64,000 nucleotides of DNA from Lepus europaeus (Eukaryota > Chordata > Mammalia > Lagomorpha > Leporidae). This document shows positions 1 through 12,160 of this stretch, in pieces (within the stretch, counting starts at the first letter, position 1; each line of letters starts with the position of its first letter). The notes under the pieces were generated by a model. The model was not told where the DNA came from. It was given only the letters and a program-made list of their open reading frames with translations, and searched no databases. The stretch covers positions 108,421,939 to 108,485,938 of the forward strand of contig NC_084850.1 in assembly GCF_033115175.1 (NCBI RefSeq). The letters are read 5' to 3'. Position numbers and translations under genes: made by a program.

Positions 1-220
1 CCTGTGCTGATATTATCATCCAAATGCAGTAGATTTGCCTTCCAAAACTCACATCCGGCCTCTTCTCTCTGCTTTGGCATATCCCCACCTTGGGGGTCCC
101 TTCCCGGAAGTGGAGGGGAGAATCTGCAGTCAGAATTCCTTGCCGGGGTCCTCATGTCATCATCTTAGTACCTGTGTGACCTCAGGCAGGGTAGGTTATT
201 TTCCCCTTGCAAGTCTCTTT

Positions 221-560
221 GAAAAAAAAAAAAATTATTTGAGAGGCATGCGCATGTGCATGTGCACAAATGCGCGCGCGCGCGCGCACACACACACACA
301 CACGGAGACAGAGAGTTTCCATCTGCTAGCCCATTCCCTCAAATGCCCACAATGGGCTGAACTGAGCTGGGGCCAAACCAGGAGCTGGGAATGCAATCCA
401 GGTCTCCCACATGGCAGGAACCCAACTACTTGAGCTATCATGGCTGCCTGTCAGAGTGTGCATTAGCAGGGAGCTGGAGGTAAGAGTTGGAGCCGGGAAT
501 TAATCCCAGGCGCTCTGATGTAGGACATGGGCAGCCCAACTTCTAGGCTAAACATCCACT
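221..560 (-). mobile_element. CSINE (old copy)
   Basis: CSINEs are leporid tRNA-derived SINEs mobilised by L1. This divergent antisense copy starts at an A/T run, has 'ttatttgagaggca', the box 'gccaaaccaggagctggga' and 'cattagcagggagctgg', and ends near 'ctaggctaaacatcc'. It contains the CG/CA tract listed separately. Confidence 0.75.
268..303. repeat. (CG)n(CA)n alternating purine-pyrimidine tract
   Basis: About 35 bp of strict alternation, TGCGCG...CGCACACA...CACG, inside the CSINE. This is a classic Z-DNA-prone and length-unstable microsatellite. Confidence 0.9.
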
Positions 561-879
561 CCCTCTTTAATGCTCTCATTAAATGCTCATGAAAATAATA
601 ACACCTACCTCATAGGGTTGCTGGGAAAATTCAGCAAGGTACTAGATCTGAATTTTCACAAGTGCAAACACTATGTGAATGTCACAAGTCATTATTATGT
701 ATGGATGTATTATTTAGCTACACAATAAGATATTGAAATGGAAGCTTCCCAACGCTGTTTTGCACTAATACAAGAGATATATTCCGAAGCGCATGTGGAC
801 ACAGACTGATGGCTGTGCTTTGAGTGCCCCACCAGCAGGCTGGGATGTAATCTTCATTGTGAGCTGTTAAGAGAGTGGA

Positions 880-1200
880 CACTTAATTTGACTATGGTCT
901 TTGGAAGTGGGAATGTTTGAGAGGCAATTAAGGTTAAAGGAGGCCATAAGGGCAGGGCCCTAATCCAATGGGACCGTGGCTTTTTAAGAAGAGAGACCTG
1001 GGCTAGGCTGCTCAGGCCCTCTCACCATGTGACACCCTGCACTGCCTTGGGACACTGCAGAGAGTCCCCACCAGGAGGAAGGGCCTCTCCAGAAATGGCC
1101 ACCTGATCTTGAACTTCCCTGAACTGTGAGTTGAATAAATCTCTTTTCCTTATAGATTACCCAGTCCATAGTATGCAGTTACAGCAACAGAAAACGGACT
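880..1200 (+). mobile_element. MaLR (MST-like) LTR, 3' part
   Basis: It contains 'tgagaggcaattaagg', 'aataaatctcttttcctta' and the characteristic terminus 'agcaacagaaaacggacta', all typical of ERVL-MaLR LTR 3' halves. The 5' end is degraded. A CSINE inserted directly at its 3' edge. Confidence 0.7.
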
Positions 1201-1214
1201 AAGACACAGACTTT

Positions 1215-1215
1215 G

Positions 1216-1247
<32 letters not shown>

Positions 1248-1555
1248 ATTTATTTATTACACAGAGAGAGAAGGAGAGGCAGAGAGAGAGGGAGAGGTCT
1301 TCCATCTACTGGTTCACTCCCCAAATGGCCTCAGTGGCTGGAGCTGGGCTGATCTGAAGCCAGGAGCCAGGAGCTTCCTCTGGGCCTCCCACGTGGGTGC
1401 AGGGGTCCAAAGACTCGGACCATCTTCCACTGCTTTCCCAGGCCATAGCAGAGAGCTGGATCGAAAGTGGAACAGCCGAGTCTTGAACCGGTGCCCATAT
1501 AGGATGCCGGCACTGCAGGCAGCAGCTTTACCCACTGCGCCACAGTGCTGGCCCC
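1215..1555 (-). mobile_element. CSINE
   Basis: Long T run at 1215, ending 'gcgccacagtgctggcccc'. It is flanked by an exact 14-bp duplication, aagacacagacttt, at 1201-1214 and 1556-1569. Confidence 0.95.
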
Positions 1556-1569
1556 AAGACACAGACTTT

Positions 1570-1984
1570 ATAAAAGGCACTCTCAAATGCCCTCAAGAAT
1601 TCTGATTCCAAAAGCCCAGGGAGAGGGGTGCAGGGGGAAGGGAGAGGAAATGAGGGTTTGGGAAGACTTCAGCGAGGTCTCCGCAGTGCTTTCGGTACCC
1701 CTCCACCCCAGGTGAGGGGGTGAGGGTCAGCTGCCTCCTAACCTCAAACCTTGTGAGAGGGTACATCAAGAGGACCCTTCACAGGAGCTGCTGTGCATTC
1801 TGTGCGGGCGGGGAGCTAGGCTGGAGTCCGAGTTGAGACAGCTGGTGACAGTGGGAGAAAGGGAGCACACCAGGATAGCCTGAACTTTTGCAAATGGGAG
1901 CCAAGGGGGGCACCAGAGCCTGCCTGGAGCCTTCTTTGGTTAACCTTTAGTGTGCACATCAGGTGCACAGCCTGATGCATTTGC
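1570..1984. other. Unique sequence
   Basis: I see no repeat family or credible coding frame here. Confidence 0.5.
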
Positions 1985-2870
1985 ACAAAGTGGACATTCC
2001 CCCACATTAATTACCAGCATCTCAAAGGCCCCTGTATTCCCCGGTCAGTCCCTGCTACTCATCCGGGTAACCAGTATCTTGACCTCTGATCGCACAGATT
2101 GGTTTTGTCTCTTTGTTCCGTATATAAATGGAAGCACACAGTGTGCTCCCTTGAGTGCCTGGCTTCATTTGCTCAGCATCGTATTTATGAGAGCCATCCT
2201 TATTGTTGTATGTAATTGTGAATAGGTTATTCTCGCTCCTGAAGAACATTCCATTATGCGAATATTCCACCAGTATTTATCCATTGTACCATTAATAGAT
2301 ACTTGGGCTGTGCTATGGTTTGAACAAGTCCCCCAAAGTTCACGTGTTGGAAACTCATTCCCCAATGCAAAGTGCTAGAAAATGGGGTCTAGTAAGAAGT
2401 GATTCCATGATGAGGGGTTTGCCTTCCTGAATGGATTAATGTTGCTGTTGAGGGAGTAGGTGAGTTATCGTGAGAAGGGCTCATTATAAAAGTGAGTTCA
2501 GGCCCTCTCTTGCACCAAGTATGGTGCTCTCTCGCCCTTCTACCTTCCACCATGGGATAACGTAGCATGAAGGTCCTTGCCAGTTGCTGGGACTTTCATA
2601 TTGGACTTCCTAGTGTCCAGTACTATGAGAAAGAATTTTTTTTCCTCTATAAAAATTACCTAGCCTGCGGCCCTCTGTTAGAGCAGCCCCAAACAGGCCA
2701 GGACAAGGTAGTTTCCAATCGGTAGTTTCCAATGAATATTGACGGACATTCTCGCACATGCCTTTTGGTAAACGTGAACGTGGTTTTCTTATAAATATAT
2801 TTAGGAGTGGCATTTCAGGGTCATAGAGGTGGTGTTTAATTTAAAAAAAAAAAAAAAAACCACTCTAGAA
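1985..2870 (-). mobile_element. Old L1 3' region, split by a MaLR LTR
   Basis: The left part (1985-2312) carries 'gtctggcttcatttgctcagca'-type text and 'cattccattatg', which read in reverse as the 3' untranslated region of an old L1. The right part (about 2690-2870) continues the same L1 with 'atttaggagtggcattt' and 'gggtcatag'. The intervening LTR inserted later. No coding potential. Confidence 0.6.
2312..2665 (+). mobile_element. MaLR (MST-like) LTR
   Basis: It starts 'tgctatggtttgaacaagtc' and contains 'ccccaaagttcacgtgttgg', 'ttaatgttgctgttg', 'gtgagttatcgtgaga' and 'ggacttcctagtgtcc' in the order of MST LTRs. It interrupts the L1 above. Confidence 0.75.
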
Positions 2871-5104
2871 GAGTTCTAGGTCTTTCCCAAGAGAATTTGA
2901 GAATTTTTTGGAGAGAGTAGGGGTTTAAGCCCCCACTTGCACCTCTCATTCTCTGCCCAAGAACCAGGGGACAAGCAGGGAGCGGCTGTTAGAGGAACAT
3001 AAGAGCCGCAGTCGAAGGAATTGCACAAAGGCACCTTCCATGAGCCCCATGGAGGAGCCACGCACCCAGGAACACGACCCAGCCTGCAGAAGCATCCTTA
3101 TCTAGCACAGCATCAGTCCAGTCTTGACACCAGGGTGGAGGAGGGCAGCAGCCAGCCTGTGGACTCTAGTTTTGGACACCTGGTTTGCCTCTAAATCCAC
3201 GAATTGGCTGAGTGACCTTGGGAAGGTCATTCTTCCTCTGCAGGCCTCACTGTCCCCATCTTTCTGATGTGTGGCTCTTTCCGTCCTGAACTTGGGTTTC
3301 CCTGTGTTCTAACCTCCCTGAGAACAGGAGCCACACAGCCTCTTTCTCCTGTACTCCTAGAGAATACTCCAGAGTCCACACTTACGAGCACAGTAGGCCA
3401 CTGGACAACAGATGTCTTGTAATTTCATTTTCCAAAGAAAAATCTGCTTTTATGAGTCCAGTGATGCATGTAACAAGGATTAAATTGGGGCATGAAAATT
3501 AACAACATGGTGTGCGTGTGCCTGTCCAAATACAGATGCTATACTGCACGCCACTTTATGGAAAAATTCATTTCCATTCCAGTCACACACAACTGATCTT
3601 CTCTAAAGGAACACAGCAAAGACCATGTGTGCATTATGAATTTATCGTCACCATCTTATCAAAGGTCATTAGGTAACTAGAAAATTCCAACCTAGATGCA
3701 AAGAACCCTTCTGTTCATCTGAGAACTTGTTTTATCATTTCGCTACTACCTTGTTCCTCGTACTTAGCATTTAAAAGTTATATATAGAAAAAGAGAAGAC
3801 TCCAGACATTCTGCAGTCACCGTCTGGAACGGCATTATATTTCCGCAGGATAGTCTCACTCAGGCAAAGAGAAAGCGGTTTTACTGGGGAAGGAGTTATC
3901 CCATTGTACAAGATTAGCCAAGCAATTAGAAATCACACCATGTGCCGAATGATCAGCTCTTTTCACCGGAGTTTGTTAGGACACTGTTCATGCTTGAAAC
4001 GCGGGGCTGCGGAGGGAGAAAGGCTGTTTTCGGCAAGCAGGTGAGCCCCGATGTGATTTTGTTTCCCAGGAAATGCTTTCTGGAATTCCCCTGGACTTCC
4101 CTGACTTGCTTCACCCATCAGCAAGCTTAAGCTTGGTTCCTTGAATTCATTGCCTTTAGCCAAGAAAAACCAAACTTGCCTTCTTCCCACCCCCAAAGGA
4201 ACTGAGGACGCCAACTGGGTGTTGTTCCAAAAGTTTGTTGGCAGATTCTCTGAGAATTCAGAACAGATTTTCTTCAGTTCCATATGAATGACTTTGGGCC
4301 CCCAGCTGGCCAGCAGAGCCTTAACGATGGTCAAGAGACTAGTTATTGGAGAGAGTGGTATTCCCTAGTGTTACCCACTCAAAGCAAGCTCGCTCGCACT
4401 CTCTCTCTCTCTCCCTCTCGCCCTCTCTCCCTCGCTCCCTCTCTCTCGCCTACTCCACTCTGCAGTCGAAGTGCTTGTAACTTGTGGGAGTAAAGCGTGC
4501 AGGACAGGAAGAGGAGCTGGCAGGCACCCAGAAGGCTGTAAGTGGAGGCCGGGGTTTCCCAGCAGTGACAGGAAGGGGAAGGGGAACGGAGCAGGGATAG
4601 GCCCAGCCCTGGCGCGGGGGACCCAGCTGGGAGTGTTCACAGCGTCAGCTGCATTGCGGAGGAAAGTCCCAGAACAGAGGGGTCATTTTGCTCCTGAGAC
4701 ATTGGTGACTTGGGCGGTCACAATTAAGGGACTGTTCCAATCAATATACAAGTGATACCACTGAATCCTAACCTTTCTTTCTGCCTTAAAAAAATGTCCA
4801 TGGGCTATTTCAGATCTATGGAAGGTATACAGAACAACAGGACAGACACCCAGCTTCAGATACCAAACATCTCAGACGCAATTGGAGCCCTCTACGGACT
4901 ACTTCAGTCTCCTTCTCTCCACCGCTGAGACAACCAGACATTTGGTATATCTATTTTTATGTGGACTTTTATTCTTGTACTACATATATAGATCACACAT
5001 GTATATATATTATAAGTCTTAAGTAAATTACATAGTATCATAAATCATTAGGGATATATGTTTATGCTGATTTATAATATTTTGATACATTAAAAAATTT
5101 TCTA
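2870..5104. other. Unique sequence with a MIR trace and a CT microsatellite
   Basis: Mostly unique. A MIR-like trace lies at about 3170-3260 ('gctgagtgaccttgggaag'). A (CT)n-rich tract lies at about 4398-4448. Several 60-120 codon open frames around 3.9-4.7 kb lack coding features or homology I recognise. Confidence 0.5.
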
Positions 5105-5440
5105 GAGGCCAGTGCTGTGCCATAGAGGGTAAAGCCGCCACCTGCAGTGCCAGCATCCTATATGGGGGCAGGTTCGAGTCCTGGCTACTCCACTTCTGAC
5201 CCAGCTCTCTGTTATGGCCTGGGAAAGCAGTGGAAGATGGCCCAAGTGCTTGGGCCCCTGCACCTACATGGGAGACCCAGAGGAAGCTCCTGGCTTCAGC
5301 CTGGCACAGCCCTGGGTCCATTGTGGTCACATGGGGAGTGAACCAGTGGATGGAAGATCTCTCTTCTTTTCTCTCTGTCTTTCCCTCTCTCTGTATAGCT
5401 CTGACTTTCAAATAAATAAATCATTTTTTTTTTTAAAAAA
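5105..5440 (+). mobile_element. CSINE
   Basis: Head 'gaggccagtgctgtgccata', A/T-rich tail 'aaataaataaatcatttttt'. Full length. Confidence 0.92.
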
Positions 5441-5467
5441 GCATTCTAAATGGTAGTGCACGGCATG

Positions 5468-5580
5468 AGGATACTTCAAGAAGTCTGTGGAAACATGAAA
5501 ATTAAAAGGTTTAAAACAAATTTGAAAGCTGTGCGTAGCTTTTTCATAATATACATGTCCCATGAACTCTTGGAAGACTG
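5468..5580. mobile_element. Palindromic MITE-like repeat (uninterrupted copy)
   Basis: A roughly 113-bp element with imperfect inverted ends: 'gatacttcaagaag...gtgg' at the left and 'ccatgaactcttggaagac' at the right. The same ends recur at 11.7, 36.9 and 61.2 kb, so this is a dispersed family, probably a Tc1/mariner-type MITE. This copy shows the intact centre that is interrupted by CSINEs in the others. Confidence 0.6.
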
Positions 5581-5606
5581 CTCGTGTGTGTCTTTCTGCC
5601 ATTTGC

Positions 5607-5690
5607 TTTTTTTTTTTTTTTTTAAAGATTCATTTATTTATTTATTTGAAAGGCAGAGTTACAGAGAGGCAGAAGCGGGGGGGGGGGTGT
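5607..5690 (-). mobile_element. CSINE, truncated
   Basis: The T run and 'aaagattcatttatttattt' with 'gaaaggcagagttacagag' are present, but the element stops at a poly-G run, so only the A-tail side remains. Confidence 0.85.
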
Positions 5691-5865
5691 GTTGGTTTGA
5701 AAAATTGGCCCACGCTAGTCATGTTAACTGCTTTCTAGTATTCCCTTTCTGGACAGGCACTCCTTTCCAACCAGCCAAACTCGGCACACACACACACCCC
5801 CCCCCCCCAAGTAGGCCCTCATTCCTCTTCCCTGCCTCACACAGGATGTTGGTGTCTTACTTTTT

Positions 5866-6182
5866 TCAAAAAAAAATTTATTTATGTCTTTCCATTTCAT
5901 TTTAAGGGCAGAGAAACAGAGAGACAAGACCGAGAGAGATCTTCTTCCATCTACTGGTTCACTCCTCAAATGCCTGCACCAGCCAGGGACTCCATCCAGG
6001 TTTCCCACATGGGTGGCAAGGACTCAAGGTCCGTGGAGCCATCATCACCTGCTGCCCTGAGGCTGTGACACATCAGCAGGAAACTGGCTCTCAGGAAGAA
6101 CCAGGATTCCAACCAGGCCCTCTGATATGGGATGCAGATACCCCAAGTGGGGACTTAGCCACCTCCTCAACGTCCCGCCCCA
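5866..6182 (-). mobile_element. CSINE
   Basis: Older copy with an altered tail ('aaaaaaaaatttatttatgt'), 'ccatctactggttcactcct', and end 'caacgtcccgcccc'. Confidence 0.8.
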
Positions 6183-7618
6183 GATGTTGGATTCTTAATT
6201 CATAACGCAAAGCATCCACACTGTCCAGGTGCCCCACCCAAGCCCTCCTTCCTGGGCCTCAGGGGAAGCTGCCATTTGAAATGGCCGGTTGCCTGGTGAG
6301 TACGGGTTCAGAACATTATCTGACCTTGAGCGAGAACCTCTCCTTGCTGGGGAATAAGGGATGACGGTCGAACTGCCTCCAGCCCTGGTGGCGGAGTGAG
6401 TCACAGCCCAGGAATCCCCTGCCTCTTCCCCCTGGAGGCAGTGCAGGTCATCCTGTCAAAATGCTCACCCTTTAAAAGGGGAAAGGAATCACTGGGAGAG
6501 TACCTTGTCCCTATCTCCTCCCCTGACACCCCAACACCAGCCAGGCCAACCACCTGCGATTTCAGGAGCGCAGGATCTTTGTAGAAGAGGCAGAGGGTGA
6601 AGACTTGAAAAGCAGCAGAGGCAGAGTCGGGAACAGCTGGGCACCACCTTAGCGGTTAATCACTGGTGTTTAGACCACCTCTCACTCAACTCAGCTCAGC
6701 CCAGCTCAGCTTGCCCGGGCAGGGGACCTCCCGGCATTAGGCTGTGTCCCAGGATTTCTGGCACTCAGTTTTCTGGCCTGTGTCAAGCATTCTTTGAGAA
6801 TTGCCTGGCCAGTCAAGTGCTGGTGCCTGCCCCATTGTTCTTAGCAGGGTCTCTGAAGTTGGAAAAAGGCTCCTTAGCATTCTAACCGACAGCTTTGACC
6901 AGCGATGCCCAAAACCAGACACAGCCTCTGCCCTCTGCTTCTTAAAGATTACATTAGAGTGAATTGTGGGGGTGGTGATCAATATCGATCAGATGATCAC
7001 ATAAACAAATGTGAAATGCATGATGCTATGAGCAGCTTTAGGAAGGTCAGGGAGGGCTTCCTGGAAGAGGTGAGGCTTGGGCTGCTATGAGAAGCAGAAG
7101 TAGGTGTTAATACAGTGAAGAGGAGAAAAGGAGCTTTGCAGAAGCAACAACACACATGAAGGACAGGAAGAAGGCCATGTGTCCAAAGCATGGCACACAG
7201 ACTTGCCATGGATGGGGACCCAGGCCTTGGCTTCCTCTGGTAGCAGGTCCTAAAGAACAGAGGCCATCAGTGTGGACTGAGTGAGAGGCAGAGGAGCAGT
7301 CAAAACAGGTGCCCTAGGAAATGACCCACCTGCTTTGTGTCCCTTATTTCCGCTCTCTTTAGCCTTTTCTGCCTTTACAGTCCACCCGCTCTGCCCAGGG
7401 CATTAAAGCGCCTTTCTATTTCTGTAAAGTGCATGTTGCCTGATTCATAGATTGCTATTACAAGTCAATTAGAGCTTTAAAAACTTCATTTGCTGAAATG
7501 TTGTTCTTGGACAGGTGCCTCTGAGGCAGGTAAAGCCAGAGCATCTGCCTTCTTTTGTTTACACGTGTACACTTGCACAAGTACTTGTACACTTGCTTCA
7601 AGCAAGATCCAGCACCTA
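6183..7618. other. Unique sequence
   Basis: No recognised repeat apart from possible ancient interspersed-repeat text at about 7010-7100 ('gagggcttcctggaagaggt'). No frame longer than about 80 codons looks coding. Confidence 0.5.
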
Positions 7619-7945
7619 GGGGCCAGTGTCGTGGCCTAACAGGTTAAGCCTCCACCTGAGATGCCAGCATCCCATATGGGCAGCAGTTTGAGTCCCGGCT
7701 GCTGCATTTCCGGTCCAGCTCCCTGTTAATGTGCCTGGGAAGCCAGTGGAGGATGGCCCAAGTATTTAGGCCCCTGCACCCACGTGGAAGACCCGGATGA
7801 AACTCCTGGCTTCAGACCAGCCCAGCTCCAGCCCTTGTGGCCATTTGGGGGAGTGAACCAGTAGATGAAAGATTCTCTCTCTCTCTTTCTCCCTCTCTCT
7901 GTAATTCTGCTTTTCAAATCAATAAAAATAAATCTGTAAAAAACA
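7619..7945 (+). mobile_element. CSINE
   Basis: Head 'ggggccagtgtcgtggc', tail 'caataaaaataaatctgtaaaa'. Confidence 0.92.
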
Positions 7946-8024
7946 ATATGTTAAGCACCTTATGATTCCTTTTCCTCTCCCAGGACCATCCTCTGAGATT
8001 TCGTTCACCCCCTATGTTAGCCAG

Positions 8025-8400
8025 CTTCTCATTACTTTAACTAAAATCCTCATGAGGCATCTCTTGGGAAGGAAAAGGTTTATTTTGCCTTACAGTTTAA
8101 CAGTGCAAAGTTCAGGATCAGTGGCCCCATTAGTCTGTTGCATGGTGGAGGCTGCCCATGGCAGAGCAGGTGCCAAGGTGCTAACCCCTTGGTGAGCCAG
8201 GAAGCAGAGAGAGAAGCTAAGCTGAGACAGAGCTTAAATAAGCAACTATATCAAGTGCACTATCTCCTGAGGGCAAGCTCCTAGTGACCTAATGGCCTTG
8301 CACTTGGCCCACCTGTGAGACGCCATAATGAGACCAGGTCTCCACCATTAATCCACCGGCCCTTAACAGTGACCCTTCAGAGTTTAAACATCTGTGCGAG
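8025..8400 (-). mobile_element. MaLR (MST-like) LTR
   Basis: Reverse-orientation MST text: 'ggtttattttgccttacagt', 'ggtggaggctgcccatggca', 'tgacctaatggccttgc' and 'gagtttaaacatctg'. Both ends are eroded. Confidence 0.65.
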
Positions 8401-8830
8401 TTTGGGGACTCAAGTTCTGCTCACCCTTACATTATCAGCAGCGCCTGTTGAGTCAGAAAAGCTTTGTAGCAGTGGTCAGAGCTTCACTGGCCAGTGACCA
8501 ACCATCCTGGCTTGCCCAGGAATTTCCTCTTCTAGTTCTGAAAGCCCCATGTCTTGGGAAATCCCTGAGACTCAGGCAAAGTAGGATGGTTGGTCACCCT
8601 GTATCCTGGCTCAGACCTGACATTAGCGCATAGTCCAACACCATTTCGCCACATGGAGCTATCCGAGAATTTATTACTGGGAAATCTGGGTTTGTTGAAA
8701 AGAACATCCTTTGATTCGAATGTACGTGAACATCTGAGAAGCACTGCCCCAGAGTGCTTGTTCTCAAACGCCATGCCCAATGGAAGCACCTGGGGACTTT
8801 TTAAACCTATTAATGCCCAGGGGGCAGGTG
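8401..8830. other. Unique sequence
   Basis: Nothing recognised. Confidence 0.5.
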
Positions 8831-9147
8831 GATTCCAGCGCTGTGGCATAGCAGGTAAAAGCCGCCGCCTGCAGTGCCAGTATCCCATATGGGATTGACT
8901 GGTGGGCACCCGGCTGATCCACTTCCGATCCAGCTCTCTGCTGTGGCCTGGGAAAGCAGTAGAAGATGGTCCAAGTTCTTGGACTCCTGCACCCGCATGG
9001 GAGACAGGGAAGAAGCACCTGTCTCCTGGCTTTGGATTGGCACAGCTCTGGCCATTGCAGCCATTTGGGGAGTGAACCAGCGGATGGAAGACTTCTCTCT
9101 GCCTCTGCCTCTCTGTAACTTTCTGTCTTTCAAACAACAACAAAACT
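8831..9147 (+). mobile_element. CSINE
   Basis: Head 'gattccagcgctgtggc', tail eroded to 'caaacaacaacaaaac'. Imperfect flanking duplication: ctattaatgccca at the left and ctactaatgccta at the right. Confidence 0.9.
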
Positions 9148-9440
9148 ACTAATGCCTAGATGTCACCTGTAGTGACTCTGATCGATATGACCTGGGAATG
9201 TGGCTTAGGTATCTGGACTGTTAAAAAGCTCTCCAGGTGATTCTAATGGATAGCCAAGGTTGAGAGGCATGGCTCTAGAGAACAGAGCACGTTCAGCCCA
9301 GAAGGTGGGGTGTGTTTGGATGACTATTCAAATCTAACAGTCTGGATTTCCTCCCCTTTTGCTAGTCCTCTTAAAAATGTTAAAAGAGGATAAAGTCTAG
9401 TACCACACTGGGCCAAATCTTCTTCCCGGATATGCTCTGA

Positions 9441-9747
9441 TTTTTTTTAAAGATTTATTTATTTACTTGAAAGTCAGAGTTACACAGAGAGAGAGAGAGG
9501 AGAGAGAGAGGTCTTCCATCTGTTGGTTCACTCCCCAATTGGCCGCAATGGCCGGAGCTGCCCCGATCCGAAGCCAGGAGCCAGGAGCTTCTTCCAGGTC
9601 TCCCATGCAGGTGCAGGGGCCCAAGGGCTTGGGCCATCTTCCACTGCTCTCCCAGGCCACAGCAGAGAGCTGGATGGGAAATGGAGCAGCCGGGACATGA
9701 ACCGGTGCCCATATGGGATGCCAGCACTGCAGGCAGCGCAGGCCCCC
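9441..9747 (-). mobile_element. CSINE
   Basis: T run and 'aaagatttatttatttactt' at the left, 'gcactgcaggcagcgcaggc' at the right, with the last few bases of the head missing. Confidence 0.92.
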
Positions 9748-11198
9748 GACAAGCTCGGATTTTATGGGGTGCTATACTGTCATGGTCTGCTGAGCCACAC
9801 CCGGTCCCGTTTCTTTTTGGTCACAATAGTGACTGTGCCCTGCCCAAGTCTGTGACCTTCTCCCAGCTCCCTGTGCCTCGGCACTTCGATTCCATTAGTA
9901 ATTGGTATCAAGCAGCCTGACACTCTATACATGTTGACTTTTACTGTTCTCTATTTTGTTTTTATTCTACTCATCAGTGCTTCTGCTGTGACAGGGACAG
10001 AGGCCCAATCAGCCTGGCTTAAATGAAAAGCCAATGCACGGGCTCTTAGGACAGACAAGAGCAGGCACACTGACTTCGTCCAAGTCAGGTTGGATCCAGG
10101 TGTTCCTCTGATGTCATCAGACACTTGACAGCTCCTTGGCTCAATGCTGATTTCCTCTGCGCAGGCTTCAATCCTGGGAAAGGCTCTCTGCACTTGGAAG
10201 TGCAAATGGCCATGCTAGATGTGGTAGGTTGAGGATTTCATTTAATTCTCATAGCACTTTGAAATCCCCACCGGATAATTATGTCGCATTATGCCTGGGA
10301 CCTCCATCAGCCACAGGTGAAATGTCGTGGAAAATGCCAGCCACATGTTACAGAAACTCAGCCCCATGCAGGGGCAAAACACAACGGAGAACACAGGCAA
10401 GCCCTAGGGACACAAAAGATGGGAACGCAAGCCCTCCCTTTGATCTTTTATGAATGCCGGGTACCACGCCAGGAAGGACTATTCCAAGTCCAGAAGCATC
10501 CCACTCACTGGTCAGACATCTACTCACCACCTACTATGCAGCAGGCACCACGCTGGGGGCTCGGGCCGGGGAGACCTAATCCCCATCTTCACCATCTCAG
10601 AAGGTAGCAGATGAGACGCATCTAAGGAGCACACTGCAGTATGGCAAAAACTCCTGTGCAGCTGTGGGCTGCACAGGTGTCCGGGGGCACGATATTTAAG
10701 CACAACCGTGTTGAATGTTTTCTAAAGGTGCCCTCCAGCTTCATGTTTCTGCTGTTATTTTTTTCCCCTCTCCCTCTCTCCCTCTCTCTCCTATTATAAG
10801 AGGAGCATTTAGCCCTGTGGGGATGTGGGTGGACTCCAGCTAAACCCACTTACAGATCACCTTAGGAGTTCTTTTTTCTAACAGCAAAAGCAATTTCCAG
10901 GGCCACTGTATAAAATTACTTATGTATGTTCCAGAGGAAAATCACTTGGAATGAAAGAAGCCAGGGCTTGTGACTTGTAGGGAGAATGGAGAGTGAGTGC
11001 ATTCGATGAGGGTGTTAAAAAGTCTCAGATTTTGGTCAAACGGCCAGAAAGGGAAGGAGAAAGGCCTGTTACATCAGAAAGTTCATTTGAATAGCCCATA
11101 TCCAAAACGTAGAGTGCAAATAGATAGCAAGAGAAGGAAAGTGCTTTCATTTCTTTTGTTACTCAAGTGGAACCCAAATGAGCTAACCCTTAGGTATC
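9748..11198. other. Unique sequence with a MIR trace
   Basis: A weak MIR-like segment lies at about 10240-10300 ('catttaattctcatagca'), with a further trace at about 10515-10600. Otherwise no repeat or coding evidence. Confidence 0.45.
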
Positions 11199-11540
11199 CT
11201 TTTTTTTTTTTCCTAAAATTTATTTCTTTAAAATGCAGAGAGACACAGAGAAGAGAGAGAGAGAGGGAGAGAGATTGATCTTCCATCCACTGGTTCACTC
11301 CTTAAATAACCACGATAGCAGGATCTGGGCCAGGCAGAAGCCAGAAACCTGTAACTCCATGCAGGTCTCCCACATGGGTGGCAGGGGCTCAAATACTCGG
11401 GCCATCTTTTGCTGCTTTCCCATGTGCATTAGCAGGGAGCTGCATCGGAAGAGGAGCAGCTGGGACTCGATCCAGCACTCTGACAAGGGATTGCCGTGTT
11501 GCAAGCGCTGGCTTAACCTGCTGCGCCACAATGCCAGCCT
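11199..11540 (-). mobile_element. CSINE
   Basis: T run at 11199, 'ttaaaatgcagagagacac', end 'ctgcgccacaatgccagcct'. Older than average. Confidence 0.88.
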
Positions 11541-11727
11541 CACCTTTGGTGTCTTAACGCATCAAAATTAATGAGAATCACCTGGGGCCATTTTTAAACA
11601 TCAGAGCTGCACTTGAAATGCTTACATGTTACAATGATAGCATCCGGTTAAAGAAATACTGTTAAACTTTATTTCACCTGTTTCTTGTTACTTTTTAAAA
11701 TGTGCCAGAAAATTGAAAATTACATAT

Positions 11728-11775
11728 GAGAGGAGTTCAAAAAGTTCATGGACCATGAAATTAAAAGATAAGTTT
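11728..11775. mobile_element. Half of the palindromic MITE-like repeat
   Basis: 'ggagttcaaaaagttcatgg' followed by 'aaattaaaagataagttt' matches one arm of the repeat at 5468-5580. The copy stops at its centre, where a CSINE begins. Confidence 0.6.
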
Positions 11776-11910
11776 GGGGCTGGGGTTGTGGGGCAGTGGG
11801 TTAGGCCACCGTTTGCAATGCTGGCATCCCACTGAGTCTTGGCTGCTCCGCTTCTGACCCAGCTCCCTGCTAATGCACCTCAGAAGGCAGTGGATGACGG
11901 CTCAAGTGCT
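11776..11910 (+). mobile_element. CSINE, 3'-truncated
   Basis: The head 'ggggctggggttgtgggg' and box 'cccagctccctgctaatg' are present. The element ends at 'ctcaagtgct' without a CT tract or A tail. Confidence 0.8.
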
Positions 11911-11924
11911 TTGCTCTTCCTCAT

Positions 11925-11995
11925 CTATCTCTTTATCTGTCAGTCCATCTATCTATCCATGAATCTACCTGCCTATCTACCCATTATCCATCTTC
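11925..11995. repeat. Degenerate (TCTA/TCCA)n microsatellite
   Basis: 'ccatctatctatccatgaat' and neighbouring tetranucleotide-like text. Confidence 0.7.
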
Positions 11996-12039
11996 AGATG
12001 GGCTCTGGCATCTGAAATCCCTGTATTGTGTCTTACCTC

Positions 12040-12160
12040 TGTGCCTCTTATTAGCTCTGTGACTGTAGGCAAATTAGCTCAACTTCTCTGAGTTCCTCCA
12101 TTCCTATAGGATGCAGATGATGCTATTGCCTGCCTACCAGTCATCAAATGGGGACTGAGT
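12040..12160 (-). repeat. MIR SINE
   Basis: 'agctctgtgactgtaggcaa' followed by 'cttctctgagttcctccatt' matches antisense MIR. Confidence 0.55.

Larger units (their letters stand above)
140..690 (-). repeat. MIR SINE, split by a CSINE
   Basis: The left piece (about 140-215) contains the typical reverse-orientation MIR core 'tgtgtgacctcagg'. The right piece (about 560-690) contains 'aataataacacctacctcat', which follows it in MIR. The CSINE at 221-560 sits between the two halves, so it inserted into an older MIR. The family is recognised by eye, and the boundaries are approximate. Confidence 0.6.

Noticed and set aside
8532..9143. 203-codon minus-strand frame
   Set aside because: It overlaps a CSINE for half its length and has no recognisable protein signature.
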